Shown here in pieces: positions 1-9,589 of a stretch of DNA of 64,000 bases. Where the stretch lies: the NCBI GenBank assembly GCA_000471925.1, contig CP006667.1:3658001-3722000 (forward strand), in the 5' to 3' direction. Both the position numbers and the translations under genes were made by a program. The stretch is from Ralstonia pickettii DTP0602. GTDB lineage: Bacteria > Pseudomonadota > Gammaproteobacteria > Burkholderiales > Burkholderiaceae. The notes under the pieces were generated by a model. It worked only from the letters and a program-made list of their open reading frames with translations, searched no databases and had not been told where the DNA came from. Position 1 is the first letter of the stretch. Every line of letters starts with the position of its first letter.

Positions 1-48
1 GTTCGGCCCGAGCCGCGGGATCACCCGCGAAGTGGTGCGTTCGCTCAT
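1..48 (-). CDS. partial CDS, start of an unidentified protein downstream of holC
   Basis: Only the first 16 codons are in the window (MSERTTSRVIPRLGPN). The ATG overlaps the TGA stop of holC in an ATGA arrangement, which is typical of translational coupling, so this is probably the next gene of the pepA-holC transcription unit. Too little is visible to name a family. Confidence 0.35.
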   Translation of the reverse strand, partial: MSERTTSRVIPRLGPN

Positions 49-479
49 GCGGCGTCTCCCTTGGGCTGGCCGATGTCGTGGTGCGTCAGCGGATAGCCGC
101 GTTCGCGATAGAAGCGGTAGCGCTGGCGGCCGGCCTCGCGGGCCGCATCGCCGGCACCCACCACCTCGATCAGGCGTTCGAAGCTGGCGAATTGCGCCGG
201 CGCCTCGTCGGCCAGGTTGATCAGCAGCTGGTGGTGCGGCACGCCCTCGGTGGTGGCGGCCAGCAGGATCGGCGTCACCGCCGCATTGGGGCTCTCGAGC
301 CCGCAATGCGGCAGGAAGTCCAGCGCCGAAAACGTCCACAGGCGCGCGTCCAGGTCCGCCAGCTGCGCCGGCGCGCCGTGGATCACGACCTTCTGGCCGG
401 CGCCGTAGGCCTTGCGGACCAGCCGGCAGACATAGCCGAGCACGTCCGGCACGTTGCTGTGGAAGTCGATGCGCGTCAT
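45..479 (-). CDS. holC: DNA polymerase III chi subunit
   Basis: The product is 144 residues, close to the usual HolC length of about 145-150. It begins MTRIDFHSNVPD and contains the HolC-type core around residues 35-75 (KVVIHG, LWTFSALDFLPHC) and a C-terminal LINLADEAP segment. Chi joins psi in the clamp loader and contacts single-strand binding protein during replication; that role is known for the family. I chose the ATG at 479 because it gives the family length; the longer open frame upstream of it is antisense to nothing conserved and runs into pepA. It lies 32 bases after pepA on the same strand, an order common in beta-proteobacteria, and its stop overlaps the next start. Confidence 0.9.
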   Translation of the reverse strand: MTRIDFHSNVPDVLGYVCRLVRKAYGAGQKVVIHGAPAQLADLDARLWTFSALDFLPHCGLESPNAAVTPILLAATTEGVPHHQLLINLADEAPAQFASFERLIEVVGAGDAAREAGRQRYRFYRERGYPLTHHDIGQPKGDAA

Positions 480-511
480 GGACTTGTCGATGCCTGGGTT
501 GCGCGCCGCGG

Positions 512-2062
512 TCAGGCCGCGCGGTCCATCAGGAACTGCGTCAGCATCGGCACCGGGCGACCGGTGGCGCCCTTGGCCGCGCCGCTCTTCCACGCGGTGC
601 CGGCGATGTCCAGGTGGGCCCAGTCGTACTTCTCGGTAAAGCGCGAAAGGAAGCAGGCCGCGGTGACGCTGCCCGCCGGGCGGCCGCCGATATTGCCCAT
701 GTCGGCAAAGTTGGACTTGAGCTGGTCCTGGTACTCGTCGTCCAGCGGCATGCGCCAGGCGGTGTCCATGGCGCGGCGGCCGGCCTGCAGCAGCTGGTCG
801 GCGAGCAGGTCGGAGCGCGCGTACAGGCCGCTGTTGATATGGCCCAGCGCGATGATGCAGGCGCCGGTCAGCGTGGCGACGTCGATCACCGCGGCCGGCT
901 TGAAGCGCTCGACATAGGTCAGCGCATCGCACAGGATCAGGCGGCCTTCGGCGTCGGTGTTCAGGATCTCGATGGTCTGGCCCGACATGCTGGTGACGAC
1001 ATCGCCCGGCTTGGTGGCGATGCCGCTGGGCATGTTCTCGCAGGTCGGCACCACGGCGATCACGTTCAGCTTCAGGCCCATTTCTGCCACGGCCTGGATG
1101 GTACCCAGCACCGAAGCCGCGCCGCACATGTCGTACTTCATCTCGTCCATGCCCTCGCCCGGCTTGAGCGAGATGCCGCCGGTGTCGAAGGTGATGCCCT
1201 TGCCCACCAGCACCACCGGTGAGTGCTTGGCGCCGGCGCCGTCATAGCGCAGCACGATGAACTGGGGCGGCTCTTCGCTGCCCTTGGTCACGGCGAGGAA
1301 GGCGCCCATGTTCAGCGCCTCGATCTGCTTGCGGCCCAGCACTTCGGCCTTGAGCTTGTGGCGCTTGGCGATGCCGCGCGCGGTGCTGGCCAGGTAGGTC
1401 GGGGTGCAGATATTGGACGGCAGGTTGCCCAGATCGCGCGTCAGTTCCATGCCGTTGGCGATGGCGGTGCCGCGCACTGCGGCCTGGGTGGCGGCGCGGG
1501 CATCGTCGCTGTCCACCGCGATCACGACCTTGCGCAGCGAGGACTTGTCAGTGCCGTTGGGCTTGCCGTTGGCGGCATTGTGCGCATTGGCACGTTTCAG
1601 GCCCGGGTGGCGCTCCAGCAGGCGGTAGCCGGCGTCGCGCACCAGCGTGATGGTGGTGATGACCGACCAGGCGACATCGCGCTGCTGCGGCGCCTGTTGC
1701 GCCAGGCACCACAGCGCCGAGGCCGCACGCGTGGACGACAAGGCACGCACGGCGGTGCGCACGGCGTCGGCAAAGGCCTTGTCCGAGAACTCGGCCTCCT
1801 TGCCCAGGCCCACCAGCAGCACCCGCGCGGCGCCCACACCGGCGACTTCGTGCAGCATCAGGTGCGTGCCGCGCTTGCCTTCGAAGTCACCCTGCTTGAC
1901 CAGCCGCGCCACCAAGCCCTTCGTGGCCACGTCCAGCGCCTTGGCCACGCCGGCAAGGTTCTGGCCTTCGAACAGGCCGACCACCAGGCAGTCGGTCTTG
2001 GTCGCCAGGAAACCATTTTGGCCGGCTTTGCTCCAATCCAGGGCTTTTGTGCTAAATTCCAT
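512..2062 (-). CDS. pepA: leucyl aminopeptidase (M17)
   Basis: The product is 516 residues, matching the roughly 500-residue M17 family. The signature NTDAEGRL lies near residue 360 and the metal/catalytic segment [13 protein letters not shown] near residue 285; both are hallmarks of the two-metal cytosolic aminopeptidase, which removes N-terminal residues and in enteric bacteria also binds DNA. The start at 2062 (MEFSTKAL) is preferred because GGAAGGAAG stands just upstream; an in-frame start at 2092 would add ten residues. It is divergent from lptF with about 180 bases between, a layout also seen in enteric bacteria. Confidence 0.95.
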   Translation of the reverse strand: MEFSTKALDWSKAGQNGFLATKTDCLVVGLFEGQNLAGVAKALDVATKGLVARLVKQGDFEGKRGTHLMLHEVAGVGAARVLLVGLGKEAEFSDKAFADAVRTAVRALSSTRAASALWCLAQQAPQQRDVAWSVITTITLVRDAGYRLLERHPGLKRANAHNAANGKPNGTDKSSLRKVVIAVDSDDARAATQAAVRGTAIANGMELTRDLGNLPSNICTPTYLASTARGIAKRHKLKAEVLGRKQIEALNMGAFLAVTKGSEEPPQFIVLRYDGAGAKHSPVVLVGKGITFDTGGISLKPGEGMDEMKYDMCGAASVLGTIQAVAEMGLKLNVIAVVPTCENMPSGIATKPGDVVTSMSGQTIEILNTDAEGRLILCDALTYVERFKPAAVIDVATLTGACIIALGHINSGLYARSDLLADQLLQAGRRAMDTAWRMPLDDEYQDQLKSNFADMGNIGGRPAGSVTAACFLSRFTEKYDWAHLDIAGTAWKSGAAKGATGRPVPMLTQFLMDRAA

Positions 2063-2240
2063 CGCGCTTCCTTCCAGGGGCTCGTTAGACACGAAAGCCT
2101 CTATTATCCGCGATTTTCACCCGCGACCTGCCGCCGCTGATCCGCCCCGCTGACAGCCCGCTGTCTTGTCAGCTGTTCTCCCAGGCACATCTCGCACGGC
2201 ACATCGCCCGCTCCGGCCGGCAGACCGGAACCGAACCCGC

Positions 2241-3368
2241 ATGATCCTTCAACAAGCCCTGCGACGCGAGCTCGCCTACACCGCCGGGGCGGTGTTCCTG
2301 GTGATGCTGACCTTCATGCTCACGTCGCTCGTGATCCGCATCCTGGGGCTGGCCGCCAATGGCAAGGCCAGCCCCAACGACGTGCTGATGCTGATCGGCC
2401 TGGCCACCATCGGCTACCTGTCGATCCTGCTTTCGGCCACGCTCTTCATCTCCACCCTGATCGTGCTCACGCGCTGGTACAAGGATTCGGAGATGGTGGT
2501 GTGGTTCTCGGCGGGCATCTCGCTGCGCGACCTGGTCAAGCCGGTGCTGCAGTTCGCCGCGCCCCTCATCGTGCTGGCGCTGCTGCTGGGCATGTTCGCC
2601 TGGCCGTGGGCCAACCAGCAGAGCGCGCTCTTTCGCGACCGCTTCGAGCAGCGCGGCGTGATCTCGATGATCGCCGCCGGGCGCTTTATCGAGCCCGCCA
2701 AGGCCAACTACGTACTGTTCATCGAGGGCATCGACGCCGACATGAAGCATGCGCGCAATGTCTTCGTCGCCAATTCCGAGGCCGACAAGATCGGCGTGGC
2801 GCTGGCGCACCAGGGCAGCTTCGAGACCATGCCCAACGGCGACCGGCTGGTGGTGATGGAGAACGGCCGCCGCTATTCCGGCACGCCGGGCCAGATCGAC
2901 TACCGCATCATCGAGTTCGAACGCTATGCGGTCAAGGTGGACAGCAAGCCGCCTGAGTCGGAGGCCAAGCTGCCGCCCAAGAGCCGCGACACCATCGACC
3001 TGATCCGCAATCCGACGCCGGAGAACCTGGGCGAGCTGGTGTGGCGCATCTCGCTGCCGATCCTGGCCTTCAACTTCGTGATGATCGCGATCCCGCTGGC
3101 CTACGTGAACCCGCGCCTGGGCCGCTACACGCCGCTGGTGTTCGCGGTGCTGATCTACCTGACCTACAGCAACCTGATCAACCTGTCGCAGTCCTGGGTG
3201 CGCTCGGGCGCGATCCCGTTCTGGCTGGCATGGTGGCCGATCCACCTGGCGGTGTTCCTGGGAGCGCTGATGCTGTTCCGCTACCGGCAAAACCGCAGCC
3301 TGGGCGGCTGGAGGGCGGTGTTCGGACTGCGCCGCCGCAATGCCGCGCCCACCGGAGGCCGGGCATGA
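2241..3368 (+). CDS. lptF: LPS export permease LptF
   Basis: The product is 375 residues and begins MILQQALRREL. Hydrophobic segments near residues 15-37, 55-85 and 100-125, then a periplasmic domain to about 280, then three more membrane spans near 290-365, give the six-span LptF/LptG architecture with a jellyroll domain in the large periplasmic loop. With LptG and the ATPase LptB it extracts lipopolysaccharide from the inner membrane. I chose the internal ATG at 2241 over an upstream in-frame start because the extra N-terminal residues are low-complexity and not membrane-like. The stop overlaps the lptG start (ATGA). Confidence 0.93.
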   Translation: MILQQALRRELAYTAGAVFLVMLTFMLTSLVIRILGLAANGKASPNDVLMLIGLATIGYLSILLSATLFISTLIVLTRWYKDSEMVVWFSAGISLRDLVKPVLQFAAPLIVLALLLGMFAWPWANQQSALFRDRFEQRGVISMIAAGRFIEPAKANYVLFIEGIDADMKHARNVFVANSEADKIGVALAHQGSFETMPNGDRLVVMENGRRYSGTPGQIDYRIIEFERYAVKVDSKPPESEAKLPPKSRDTIDLIRNPTPENLGELVWRISLPILAFNFVMIAIPLAYVNPRLGRYTPLVFAVLIYLTYSNLINLSQSWVRSGAIPFWLAWWPIHLAVFLGALMLFRYRQNRSLGGWRAVFGLRRRNAAPTGGRA

Positions 3369-4543
3369 GGATCCTGCGCGTCTATGAACGCTACTTCGGC
3401 CGGCTGGTCTACGGCGTGTTCGCCTTTATCCTGTTCGCGGTGCTGTCGCTGTTCGTGTTCTTCGACATGCTCAACGAGCTGGAGAACGTCAACAGCCAGT
3501 ACACCTCGCTGGTCGCGCTGTTCCACGTGCTGCTGCAGGCGCCCACGCGGGTGTATGAGGTACTGCCGATTGCAGTGCTGATCAGCGCGATCTACGTGTT
3601 CTCGCAGCTCGCCAGCCAGTCCGAGTACACCATCTTCCGCGTGGCCGGCCTGAACACGCGCCAGGCGCTGTTCTCGCTGTTCAAGCTGGCGGTGCCGCTG
3701 GCGCTGGTGACGTTTATCTTCGGCGAGTTCATCGGCCCGCGCGCGGAGCAGTATGCGCAGAAGATCAAGCTCGAGGCGATCGGCGCGACGGTGTCCGCGG
3801 GCTTCCGCTCCGGGGTCTGGGTCAAGGACCGCGACAAGGACGCCACCGACGGCGGCGAGATCACCCGCTTCGTCAACGTGGCGGGGCTGCGTCCGGACCA
3901 GACCATCACCGGCATCACGATCTACGAATTCGATCCCGAGTACCGCCTGCGCGTGATCCGCGTGGCGCAGGAAGGGCGCTACCAGGGCGGTCAGTCGTGG
4001 GAACTGCAGAACGTCAGCGAGACGCGTTTTGCCGAGCTGGCCAAGACGGCGCAACCGACGCCGGCGGCACAGCCCGCCGCGCGCAGCGACGCGCTGGCGC
4101 CGGTCTTCCGTGCCGAGCAGATGAAGTTCCCGCGCGTGACCATGCATTCCGAGCTGACGCCGCAGATCCTGTCGGTGCTGCTGGTGACGCCCGAGCGCAT
4201 GTCGACGCTGGATCTGTTCCGCTATATCCGCCACCTGCGCGACAACAAGCAGGACACGCAGCGCTACGAGATCGCGTTCTGGAAGAAGGTGATCTACCCG
4301 CTGACGCTGTTCGTGATGGTGGCGCTGGCCCTGCCCTTCGCCTATCTCCACGCCCGTGCCGGCGCGGTCGGCGTCAAGGTGTTCGGCGGCATCATGCTGG
4401 GGCTGTCGTTCCACTTGTCGAACACGCTGTTCTCGCACGTGGGGCTGCTGCATACGTGGCCACCGATCATCTCGGCGCTGGTGCCAGGCACGCTCTACCT
4501 GATGTTGGCGCTGCTGGCGCTGCGCTGGGTGGATCGTCACTGA
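3365..4543 (+). CDS. lptG: LPS export permease LptG
   Basis: The product is 392 residues and begins MRILRVYERYFGRLVYGVFAF-like, the usual LptG N-terminus, followed by six predicted membrane spans split 3+3 by a periplasmic domain at about residues 120-290. LptG pairs with LptF in the LptB2FG transporter. The alanine/proline-rich insert around residues 225-245 (AKTAQPTPAAQPAAR) is a likely flexible loop that is variable in the family. Its ATG overlaps the lptF stop, so the two subunits are translationally coupled. The longer frame upstream of this ATG is antiparallel noise inside lptF. Confidence 0.93.
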   Translation: MRILRVYERYFGRLVYGVFAFILFAVLSLFVFFDMLNELENVNSQYTSLVALFHVLLQAPTRVYEVLPIAVLISAIYVFSQLASQSEYTIFRVAGLNTRQALFSLFKLAVPLALVTFIFGEFIGPRAEQYAQKIKLEAIGATVSAGFRSGVWVKDRDKDATDGGEITRFVNVAGLRPDQTITGITIYEFDPEYRLRVIRVAQEGRYQGGQSWELQNVSETRFAELAKTAQPTPAAQPAARSDALAPVFRAEQMKFPRVTMHSELTPQILSVLLVTPERMSTLDLFRYIRHLRDNKQDTQRYEIAFWKKVIYPLTLFVMVALALPFAYLHARAGAVGVKVFGGIMLGLSFHLSNTLFSHVGLLHTWPPIISALVPGTLYLMLALLALRWVDRH

Positions 4544-4567
4544 GCCGGCACCGACGGACGCGCTGCC

Positions 4568-4966
4568 ATGACCGCCTCCGCCCAGGCCCTGGTACTGTTC
4601 GCGCACGGGGCGCGCGATGCACGCTGGCGCGAACCGTTCGACCGGTTGCAGCAGAAGCTGGCCACCGCCCTGCCCCATTGCGAGGTGCGGCTGGCCTTCC
4701 TCGAACTGATGTCGCCCGGCCTGCCGGAATTGCTGGCCGATCTTGCGGCAAGCGGCGTGGCCGAGGTTACGGTGGTGCCGGTGTTCTTCGGCCAGGGTGG
4801 TCACCTGCGGCGCGACCTGCCCGCGCTGCTCGACCAATGCAGGCAAACCCATCCCGGCCTGCGCATCCATTGCGCCACGGCGGTGGGCGAAGCGGATGCG
4901 GTGCTGGACGCGATCGCGGCCTACTGCATCGCCTCGCTGCCAGCCGCCGCTACCGGACAGGCCTGA
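4568..4966 (+). CDS. CbiX/SirB-type sirohydrochlorin chelatase
   Basis: The 132-residue protein is a short single-domain CbiX: it starts with LVLFAHGARD (the family's HGS/HGA metal-site histidine near residue 13) and has VVPVFFGQGGHLRRDLP near residues 70-86 with the second conserved histidine. Such proteins insert iron or cobalt into sirohydrochlorin, the last step to siroheme. The placement facing cobA and the sulfite reductase operon fits a role in siroheme supply; the metal is inferred. It follows lptG by 24 bases and may be co-transcribed with it, and a perfect bidirectional terminator follows. Confidence 0.8.
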   Translation: MTASAQALVLFAHGARDARWREPFDRLQQKLATALPHCEVRLAFLELMSPGLPELLADLAASGVAEVTVVPVFFGQGGHLRRDLPALLDQCRQTHPGLRIHCATAVGEADAVLDAIAAYCIASLPAAATGQA

Positions 4967-4990
4967 CCCTGACCCGCGTGCCAATGACAA

Positions 4991-5036
4991 AAGCCCTGTG
5001 ACGGCGACATGCCGTCACAGGGCTTCTTGTTTTTCG
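4991..5036. terminator. bidirectional rho-independent terminator
   Basis: A perfect 15-base-pair stem (4991-5005 with 5011-5025, loop gacat) is followed by a T-rich run on the plus strand and preceded by an A-rich run for the minus strand. It separates the convergent chelatase gene and cobA. Confidence 0.9.
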
Positions 5037-5050
5037 GGGACTGCGCGGAG

Positions 5051-5851
5051 TCAGGCGGCGCGCGGCGTACGGTCGATGGTCTCGCCAGCGTCGTCGCGCG
5101 GCGCTTCCGTCGCGCGCGCGGCCAGTGCCGCGCCGATCATCAGCAGGCTCGGCTGCACCGGATCGATCCAGGCCGCCGCTTCTCCCGCCGCCATCTGGCC
5201 AAGCGTGAATTCACGGCTGCGCTGCTGCGGCGTGGTGGCGGCTTCGACCACCCATGCCGGCGTCGACGCCGGCTTGCCATGCGCGATCAGTTGCGCGGCA
5301 ATCGAGGCGGCCTGGTCGCGGCCCATGTAGTAGACCAGCGTATCGGCCTTGACCGCGGCCTCGATATCGGCGGAGCCTTCACCGTCCGCCGCCTTGGCCT
5401 GGGTGGCAAAGGCCACGCTGCGCGACACGCCGCGCTTGGTCAGCGGCTTGCCGATCGCCGAGGCGGCGGCCAGCGCGGCGGTAATGCCCGGCACCACCTC
5501 ATACTCGATGCCGGCGGCTTCCAGCGCCTGCAGTTCCTCGTCGGCGCGGCCGAACAGCATCGGGTCGCCGCCCTTGAGGCGCACCACGCGCTCGTACTTG
5601 CTGGCGAGGTCGACGATCTGGCGGTTGATGAACAGCTGCGCGGTGGAGCGCTGGCCGCAGCGCTTGCCCACCTCGACCAGCTCCGCCTGCGGACACCAGG
5701 CCAGCATCTCCGGCGACACCAGTGCATCGTGCAGCACCACCTGGGCTTCGCCCAAAAGCCGTGCACCACGCACCGTAATGAGGTCTGCCGCACCGGGGCC
5801 TGCCCCGATGAGGGTCACCTTGCCGTAAGTCTTCTGAGCCTGCTTGTCCAT
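5051..5851 (-). CDS. cobA: uroporphyrinogen-III C-methyltransferase
   Basis: The 266-residue protein has the complete SUMT signature set: VTLIGAGPGAADLITVRG near residue 12, VRLKGGDPMLFGR near residue 88 and VVPGITAALAAAS near residue 118. It uses two S-adenosylmethionine to make precorrin-2, the branch point to siroheme. It stands last in the tauE-cysI-DUF934-cysHDN unit, 27 bases after cysN, so siroheme precursor and the siroheme enzyme CysI are made together. Only the methylase is encoded here, not the dehydrogenase/ferrochelatase half of a fused CysG. Confidence 0.93.
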   Translation of the reverse strand: MDKQAQKTYGKVTLIGAGPGAADLITVRGARLLGEAQVVLHDALVSPEMLAWCPQAELVEVGKRCGQRSTAQLFINRQIVDLASKYERVVRLKGGDPMLFGRADEELQALEAAGIEYEVVPGITAALAAASAIGKPLTKRGVSRSVAFATQAKAADGEGSADIEAAVKADTLVYYMGRDQAASIAAQLIAHGKPASTPAWVVEAATTPQQRSREFTLGQMAAGEAAAWIDPVQPSLLMIGAALAARATEAPRDDAGETIDRTPRAA

Positions 5852-5878
5852 CTGTTGCCCCTTCCCGTTCGTTACCGA

Positions 5879-7183
5879 TCAGGAGAATGCACGGATCATG
5901 CCCGCGGCCACCGTGTGGTTGGTCGCTTCGTCGATCAGCACGAAGGCGCCCGTTGCCGGGTTGTCGCCATAGGCATCGCACACGATCGGCTTCTGCAGCG
6001 AGATCTGCACCGAACCGATATCGTTCAGGCGGATGTCATGGCGGCCGGTTTCGTGCGACAGCGTATGCACGTCCAGCACGCGGTCCACCGCCGACACGCG
6101 CGCGAACACGCTGGCCGTGGTGTGCTTGAGCACGTACTTGCGCGCCGGGTTCAGCGACTCGTCGTCGAACCAGCACAGGTCCGCCTGCAGCTTCTTGGCC
6201 GGCGCGGTGGCGGCATCGGCGGCGACGAACATGTCACCGCGTGATACATCGACGTCCTCGGCCAGGCGCACGGTGACCGTGTCGCCGACATTGGCGGATT
6301 CGGCGGCGCCGTTGGGCGTCAGCACTTCGGCCACCACCGCCTCGCGGTTGGCGGGCAGCACGCGCAGCTTCTGGCCCACGCGCACGGTGCCGGCTTCGAT
6401 ACGGCCGGCATAGCCGCGGAAGTCGTCCGACTGCGAACCGTCCTGGCGGATCACCAACTGCACCGGGAAGCGCAGCGCGGCGTCATCCTCGGGCGCGGCC
6501 TCTTCCACCGGCAGTTCTTCCAGCAGCGGCAGCAGCGGCTCGCCCTGGTACCAGGGCATGGCATCGCTCTCGTGCACGATGTTGTCGCCGCGCAGCGCCG
6601 ACACCGGCACGTAGCGCACGTCCTTCAGGCCGAGCTGGGCGGCCAGTTCGGTGTAGGCGGTGCGGATTTCGTTGAAGCGCTGCTCGCTGTAGTCGACCAG
6701 GTCCATCTTGTTGACGGCCACGATCACGTGCCGGATCTCCAGCAGCTTCAGGATGGCCGAGTGGCGCTTGGTCTGCGCCAGCAGCTCGGCACGGCCGTCG
6801 GTGACGGTGACGCGGGTGGCATCGACCAGCACGATGGCCGCGTCCGCGGTCGAGGCGCCGGTGACCATGTTGCGGGTGTACTGCTCGTGGCCCGGCGTGT
6901 CCGCGATGATGAACTTGCGGCGCGCAGTCGAGAAGTAGCGGTAAGCCACGTCGATGGTGATGCCCTGCTCGCGCTCGGCTTCCAGGCCGTCGGTCAGCAA
7001 CGAGAAGTCGATCTGCTCGCCGGCGGTGCGTTTGTTCTTGGCGTTGGTCAGCGCGGTCAGCTGGTCGGACAGCACGGCCTTGCTGTCGTACAGCAGGCGG
7101 CCGATCAGCGTGCTCTTGCCGTCGTCGACGGAGCCGGCGGTGATGAAGCGCAGCAGGCCTTGATGAGTTGCTTGGTGAGTCAT
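5879..7183 (-). CDS. cysN: sulfate adenylyltransferase subunit 1 (GTPase)
   Basis: The 434-residue protein is an EF-Tu-like GTPase with the P-loop GSVDDGKST near residue 17, DTPGHEQYTRNM near residue 95 and NKMDLVDY near residue 158. CysN couples GTP hydrolysis to formation of adenylyl sulfate by CysD. It is shorter than the 475-residue enteric form and has no fused APS kinase domain, as expected where APS is reduced directly. It lies 26 bases after cysD. Confidence 0.95.
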   Translation of the reverse strand: MTHQATHQGLLRFITAGSVDDGKSTLIGRLLYDSKAVLSDQLTALTNAKNKRTAGEQIDFSLLTDGLEAEREQGITIDVAYRYFSTARRKFIIADTPGHEQYTRNMVTGASTADAAIVLVDATRVTVTDGRAELLAQTKRHSAILKLLEIRHVIVAVNKMDLVDYSEQRFNEIRTAYTELAAQLGLKDVRYVPVSALRGDNIVHESDAMPWYQGEPLLPLLEELPVEEAAPEDDAALRFPVQLVIRQDGSQSDDFRGYAGRIEAGTVRVGQKLRVLPANREAVVAEVLTPNGAAESANVGDTVTVRLAEDVDVSRGDMFVAADAATAPAKKLQADLCWFDDESLNPARKYVLKHTTASVFARVSAVDRVLDVHTLSHETGRHDIRLNDIGSVQISLQKPIVCDAYGDNPATGAFVLIDEATNHTVAAGMIRAFS

Positions 7184-7209
7184 GTTGAATTCCTTTGCTG
7201 CGTCCGGGA

Positions 7210-8175
7210 TCAGAAGTAGCCTTCTTTCTTCCGGCGTTCCATCGAGGCTTCGCTGGTCTGGTCGTCCATGCGGGTCGCGCCGCGCTCGGTGATTTCGGTC
7301 ACCGCGGTCTCGGCGATGATCGCTTCCGGCGAATCGGCAACGCTGGCCACCGGGCAGGTGCAGCTGATGTCGCCGACGGTGCGGAAGCGGACCGACAGCA
7401 CTTCGCTGACGTCGCCGTCCTGCTTGGGGGTGATTGGCGTGACCGGCACCAGCAGGCCGTTCTTGCGCACCACTTCACGCTGGTGCGAATAGTAGATCGG
7501 CGGCAGCGCCAGCTTCTCGCGGGCGATGTACTGCCACACGTCCAGCTCGGTCCAGTTCGAGATCGGGAACACGCGCATCTGCTCGCCCTGTGCCATGCGG
7601 GCGTTGTACAGGCTCCACAGCTCGGGGCGCTGGGCCTTCGGGTCCCACTGGCCGAACTCGTCGCGGAACGAGAAGATGCGTTCCTTGGCGCGGGCCTTCT
7701 CTTCGTCGCGGCGGGCACCGCCCATCAGCGCGTCGAACTGGTGCGCCTCGATGGTTTCGAGCAGCGTCACGGCTTGTGCGGCGTTGCGCGAATCGGTTTC
7801 CTTGCGCAGGCGCACGGTGCCGCGCTTGATCGAGTCTTCCACATGGCCCACCACCAGGCGCGCACCCAGTTCGGCGACGCGCTGGTCACGGAATTCGATC
7901 ACTTCCGGATAGTTATGGCCGGTGTCGATATGCACCAGCGGGAACGGCAGCTCGACCTTGCGGTCGCCCAGGCGGAACGCCTTCAGCGCCAGGTGCAGCA
8001 TCACGATCGAGTCCTTACCGCCGGAGAACAGCAGCGCCGGGTTGCGGCACTCGGCCACCACTTCGCGGATGATGTAGATCGACTCGGCTTCGAGACGGTC
8101 GAGATGGTCGTTCTGTACCTGCAACAGGTGCGCCACGCTGCTGGTGGCTTCTGCGATGTCGTTCATGATGCCCAT
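7210..8175 (-). CDS. cysD: sulfate adenylyltransferase subunit 2
   Basis: The product is 321 residues if it starts MGIMNDIAE, or 318 from the second methionine. It contains the PP-loop ATP-binding motif LLFSGGKDSIVMLHLA and ends ERRKKEGYF, both typical of CysD, which makes adenylyl sulfate from ATP and sulfate with CysN. I chose 8175 because a GAGG sequence, overlapping the cysH stop, stands about 12 bases upstream; the further in-frame extension upstream runs into cysH and is Arg-rich shadow. Confidence 0.93.
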   Translation of the reverse strand: MGIMNDIAEATSSVAHLLQVQNDHLDRLEAESIYIIREVVAECRNPALLFSGGKDSIVMLHLALKAFRLGDRKVELPFPLVHIDTGHNYPEVIEFRDQRVAELGARLVVGHVEDSIKRGTVRLRKETDSRNAAQAVTLLETIEAHQFDALMGGARRDEEKARAKERIFSFRDEFGQWDPKAQRPELWSLYNARMAQGEQMRVFPISNWTELDVWQYIAREKLALPPIYYSHQREVVRKNGLLVPVTPITPKQDGDVSEVLSVRFRTVGDISCTCPVASVADSPEAIIAETAVTEITERGATRMDDQTSEASMERRKKEGYF

Positions 8176-8188
8176 TTTTGTACCGGCC

Positions 8189-8992
8189 TCAATGCTTGAT
8201 GTTCTGTTCGTGGAGCCCGCACTCTTTCGAGTCCTTGCTCTCCCACCACCAGCGTCCCGCGCGCACATCCTCGCCCGCGCGCACCGCACGCGTACACGGC
8301 TCGCAGCCGATGCTGGGATAGCCCTTGGCGTGCAGGTCGTTGATCGGCACGTTGTGGCGCTTCAGGTAGGCCCACACCTCGGCCTCGCTCCAGTCCGCCA
8401 GCGGATTGAACTTGGGGATACCGCGGGCCTCGTCCATTTCCTCGAACGGCAGCTCGGCGCGCGTGACGGCCTGCTCGCGGCGCTGGCCGGTCATCCAGGC
8501 GTCGGCGTGCGAGAGCGCGCGGTTGAGCGGCTCGACCTTGCGGATGCCGCAGCATTCCTTGCGCAGGTCAATGCTGTCGTAGAAGCCGTTCAGGCCATGC
8601 TTCTTCAGGTAGTTCTCGACGGCCTCCGCGTCCGGCGTGTACTGCTCGATGCTGTAGCCGTAGTGCGACTGCACCTTGTCCAGCACCGCCAGCGTCTCGG
8701 CGTGCAGGCGTCCGGTCTGCAGCGTGAAGACACGGATGCCAGCGCGCACGGCGGGGGTACCGCGCAGGATGGCATCAGTCAGCACCATGTCTTCAGCCGC
8801 CAGGCTCGAGGCAAAGCGCGCGCGGAAAAAACGCGAGGCGATGCCGGCCAGGCGCTCGCCCAGCTCGCGTTCCTTCTGCTCCAGCGCTTCGATGCTGCCG
8901 GTGTACTCCGGCGCCGCCCACAGCGCGGGCGGCCGCAGTCCCGACACCGCGCCGGCATCGACCACCGCGATCTCGCTCAGCACCGTGCTCAT
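8189..8992 (-). CDS. cysH: adenylyl-sulfate reductase (4Fe-4S, thioredoxin-dependent)
   Basis: The 267-residue protein carries the iron-sulfur cysteines of the APS-type enzyme: ECCGIRKVEPL near residue 140, GCEPCTR near residue 225 and the catalytic C-terminal ECGLH. Enteric PAPS reductases lack the CC and CxxC pairs, so the substrate is probably adenylyl sulfate, which agrees with the lack of an APS kinase in the block. Its ATG overlaps the DUF934 stop (ATGA), and its stop overlaps the ribosome site of cysD. Confidence 0.92.
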   Translation of the reverse strand: MSTVLSEIAVVDAGAVSGLRPPALWAAPEYTGSIEALEQKERELGERLAGIASRFFRARFASSLAAEDMVLTDAILRGTPAVRAGIRVFTLQTGRLHAETLAVLDKVQSHYGYSIEQYTPDAEAVENYLKKHGLNGFYDSIDLRKECCGIRKVEPLNRALSHADAWMTGQRREQAVTRAELPFEEMDEARGIPKFNPLADWSEAEVWAYLKRHNVPINDLHAKGYPSIGCEPCTRAVRAGEDVRAGRWWWESKDSKECGLHEQNIKH

Positions 8993-9573
8993 GCCGTTTC
9001 CTTCGGCTGCACGGCGCCGCCTTCGGTGCGGGCGCGGCGGAACAGCGGCAGCGGCTCGTCGACCGAAGCCTGGTAGGTCACGGTGAACTCGGTGAAGCCC
9101 TTGATGGCGTCGTCGATGCTCTTGTCGGCGCGCACCGCGAAGGCGTCGAAGCCGCAGCGCTTCATGAAGTTGAGCTGGTCGCGCAGCACGTCGCCGATGG
9201 CGCGCAGCTGGCCGTTCCAGTTATAGCGGGTGCGCAGCAGGTAGGCGGTCGAGAAGCCGCGGCCATCGCGGAACACCGGGAAGTCCACCGCCACCAGCGA
9301 CACGCGCTCGAAGTACTGGGCCACGTCGCCCGGCTCGTCTTCCGGAGCCAGCCACACGCCGGTGCGGGCCACGTCGCGGCCGGCCAGCAGCGCTTCGTGG
9401 GCCAGCCACACCGACAGCGGGAACAGCACGGCGTCCTGGCTCTGCACGGCGGCAGCGATCTGCTCGTCGGTCAGCGGTTGTTCGGCGGTGCCGCGCAGCA
9501 CGGTCCAGTTATCTTCGACGATGACCGGGACGACATTGGCGCCGTCGCGTTGCAGTTGAATAATCTTTGCCAT
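8989..9573 (-). CDS. DUF934 family protein of the sulfite reductase operon
   Basis: The 194-residue protein begins MAKIIQLQRDGANVV and has the DUF934 features VWLAPEDEPGDV, VDFPVFRDGRGFSTAYLLR and a C-terminal FTVTYQASVDEPLPLFRRAR. The family regularly lies between cysI and cysH in proteobacteria and is assumed to support sulfite reduction, perhaps in electron supply to CysI where no CysJ flavoprotein is present. That role is inference. Start at 9573 follows a GGAG-type site 16 bases after cysI. Confidence 0.88.
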   Translation of the reverse strand: MAKIIQLQRDGANVVPVIVEDNWTVLRGTAEQPLTDEQIAAAVQSQDAVLFPLSVWLAHEALLAGRDVARTGVWLAPEDEPGDVAQYFERVSLVAVDFPVFRDGRGFSTAYLLRTRYNWNGQLRAIGDVLRDQLNFMKRCGFDAFAVRADKSIDDAIKGFTEFTVTYQASVDEPLPLFRRARTEGGAVQPKETA

Positions 9574-9589
9574 GTTCAGTCTCCGGTCC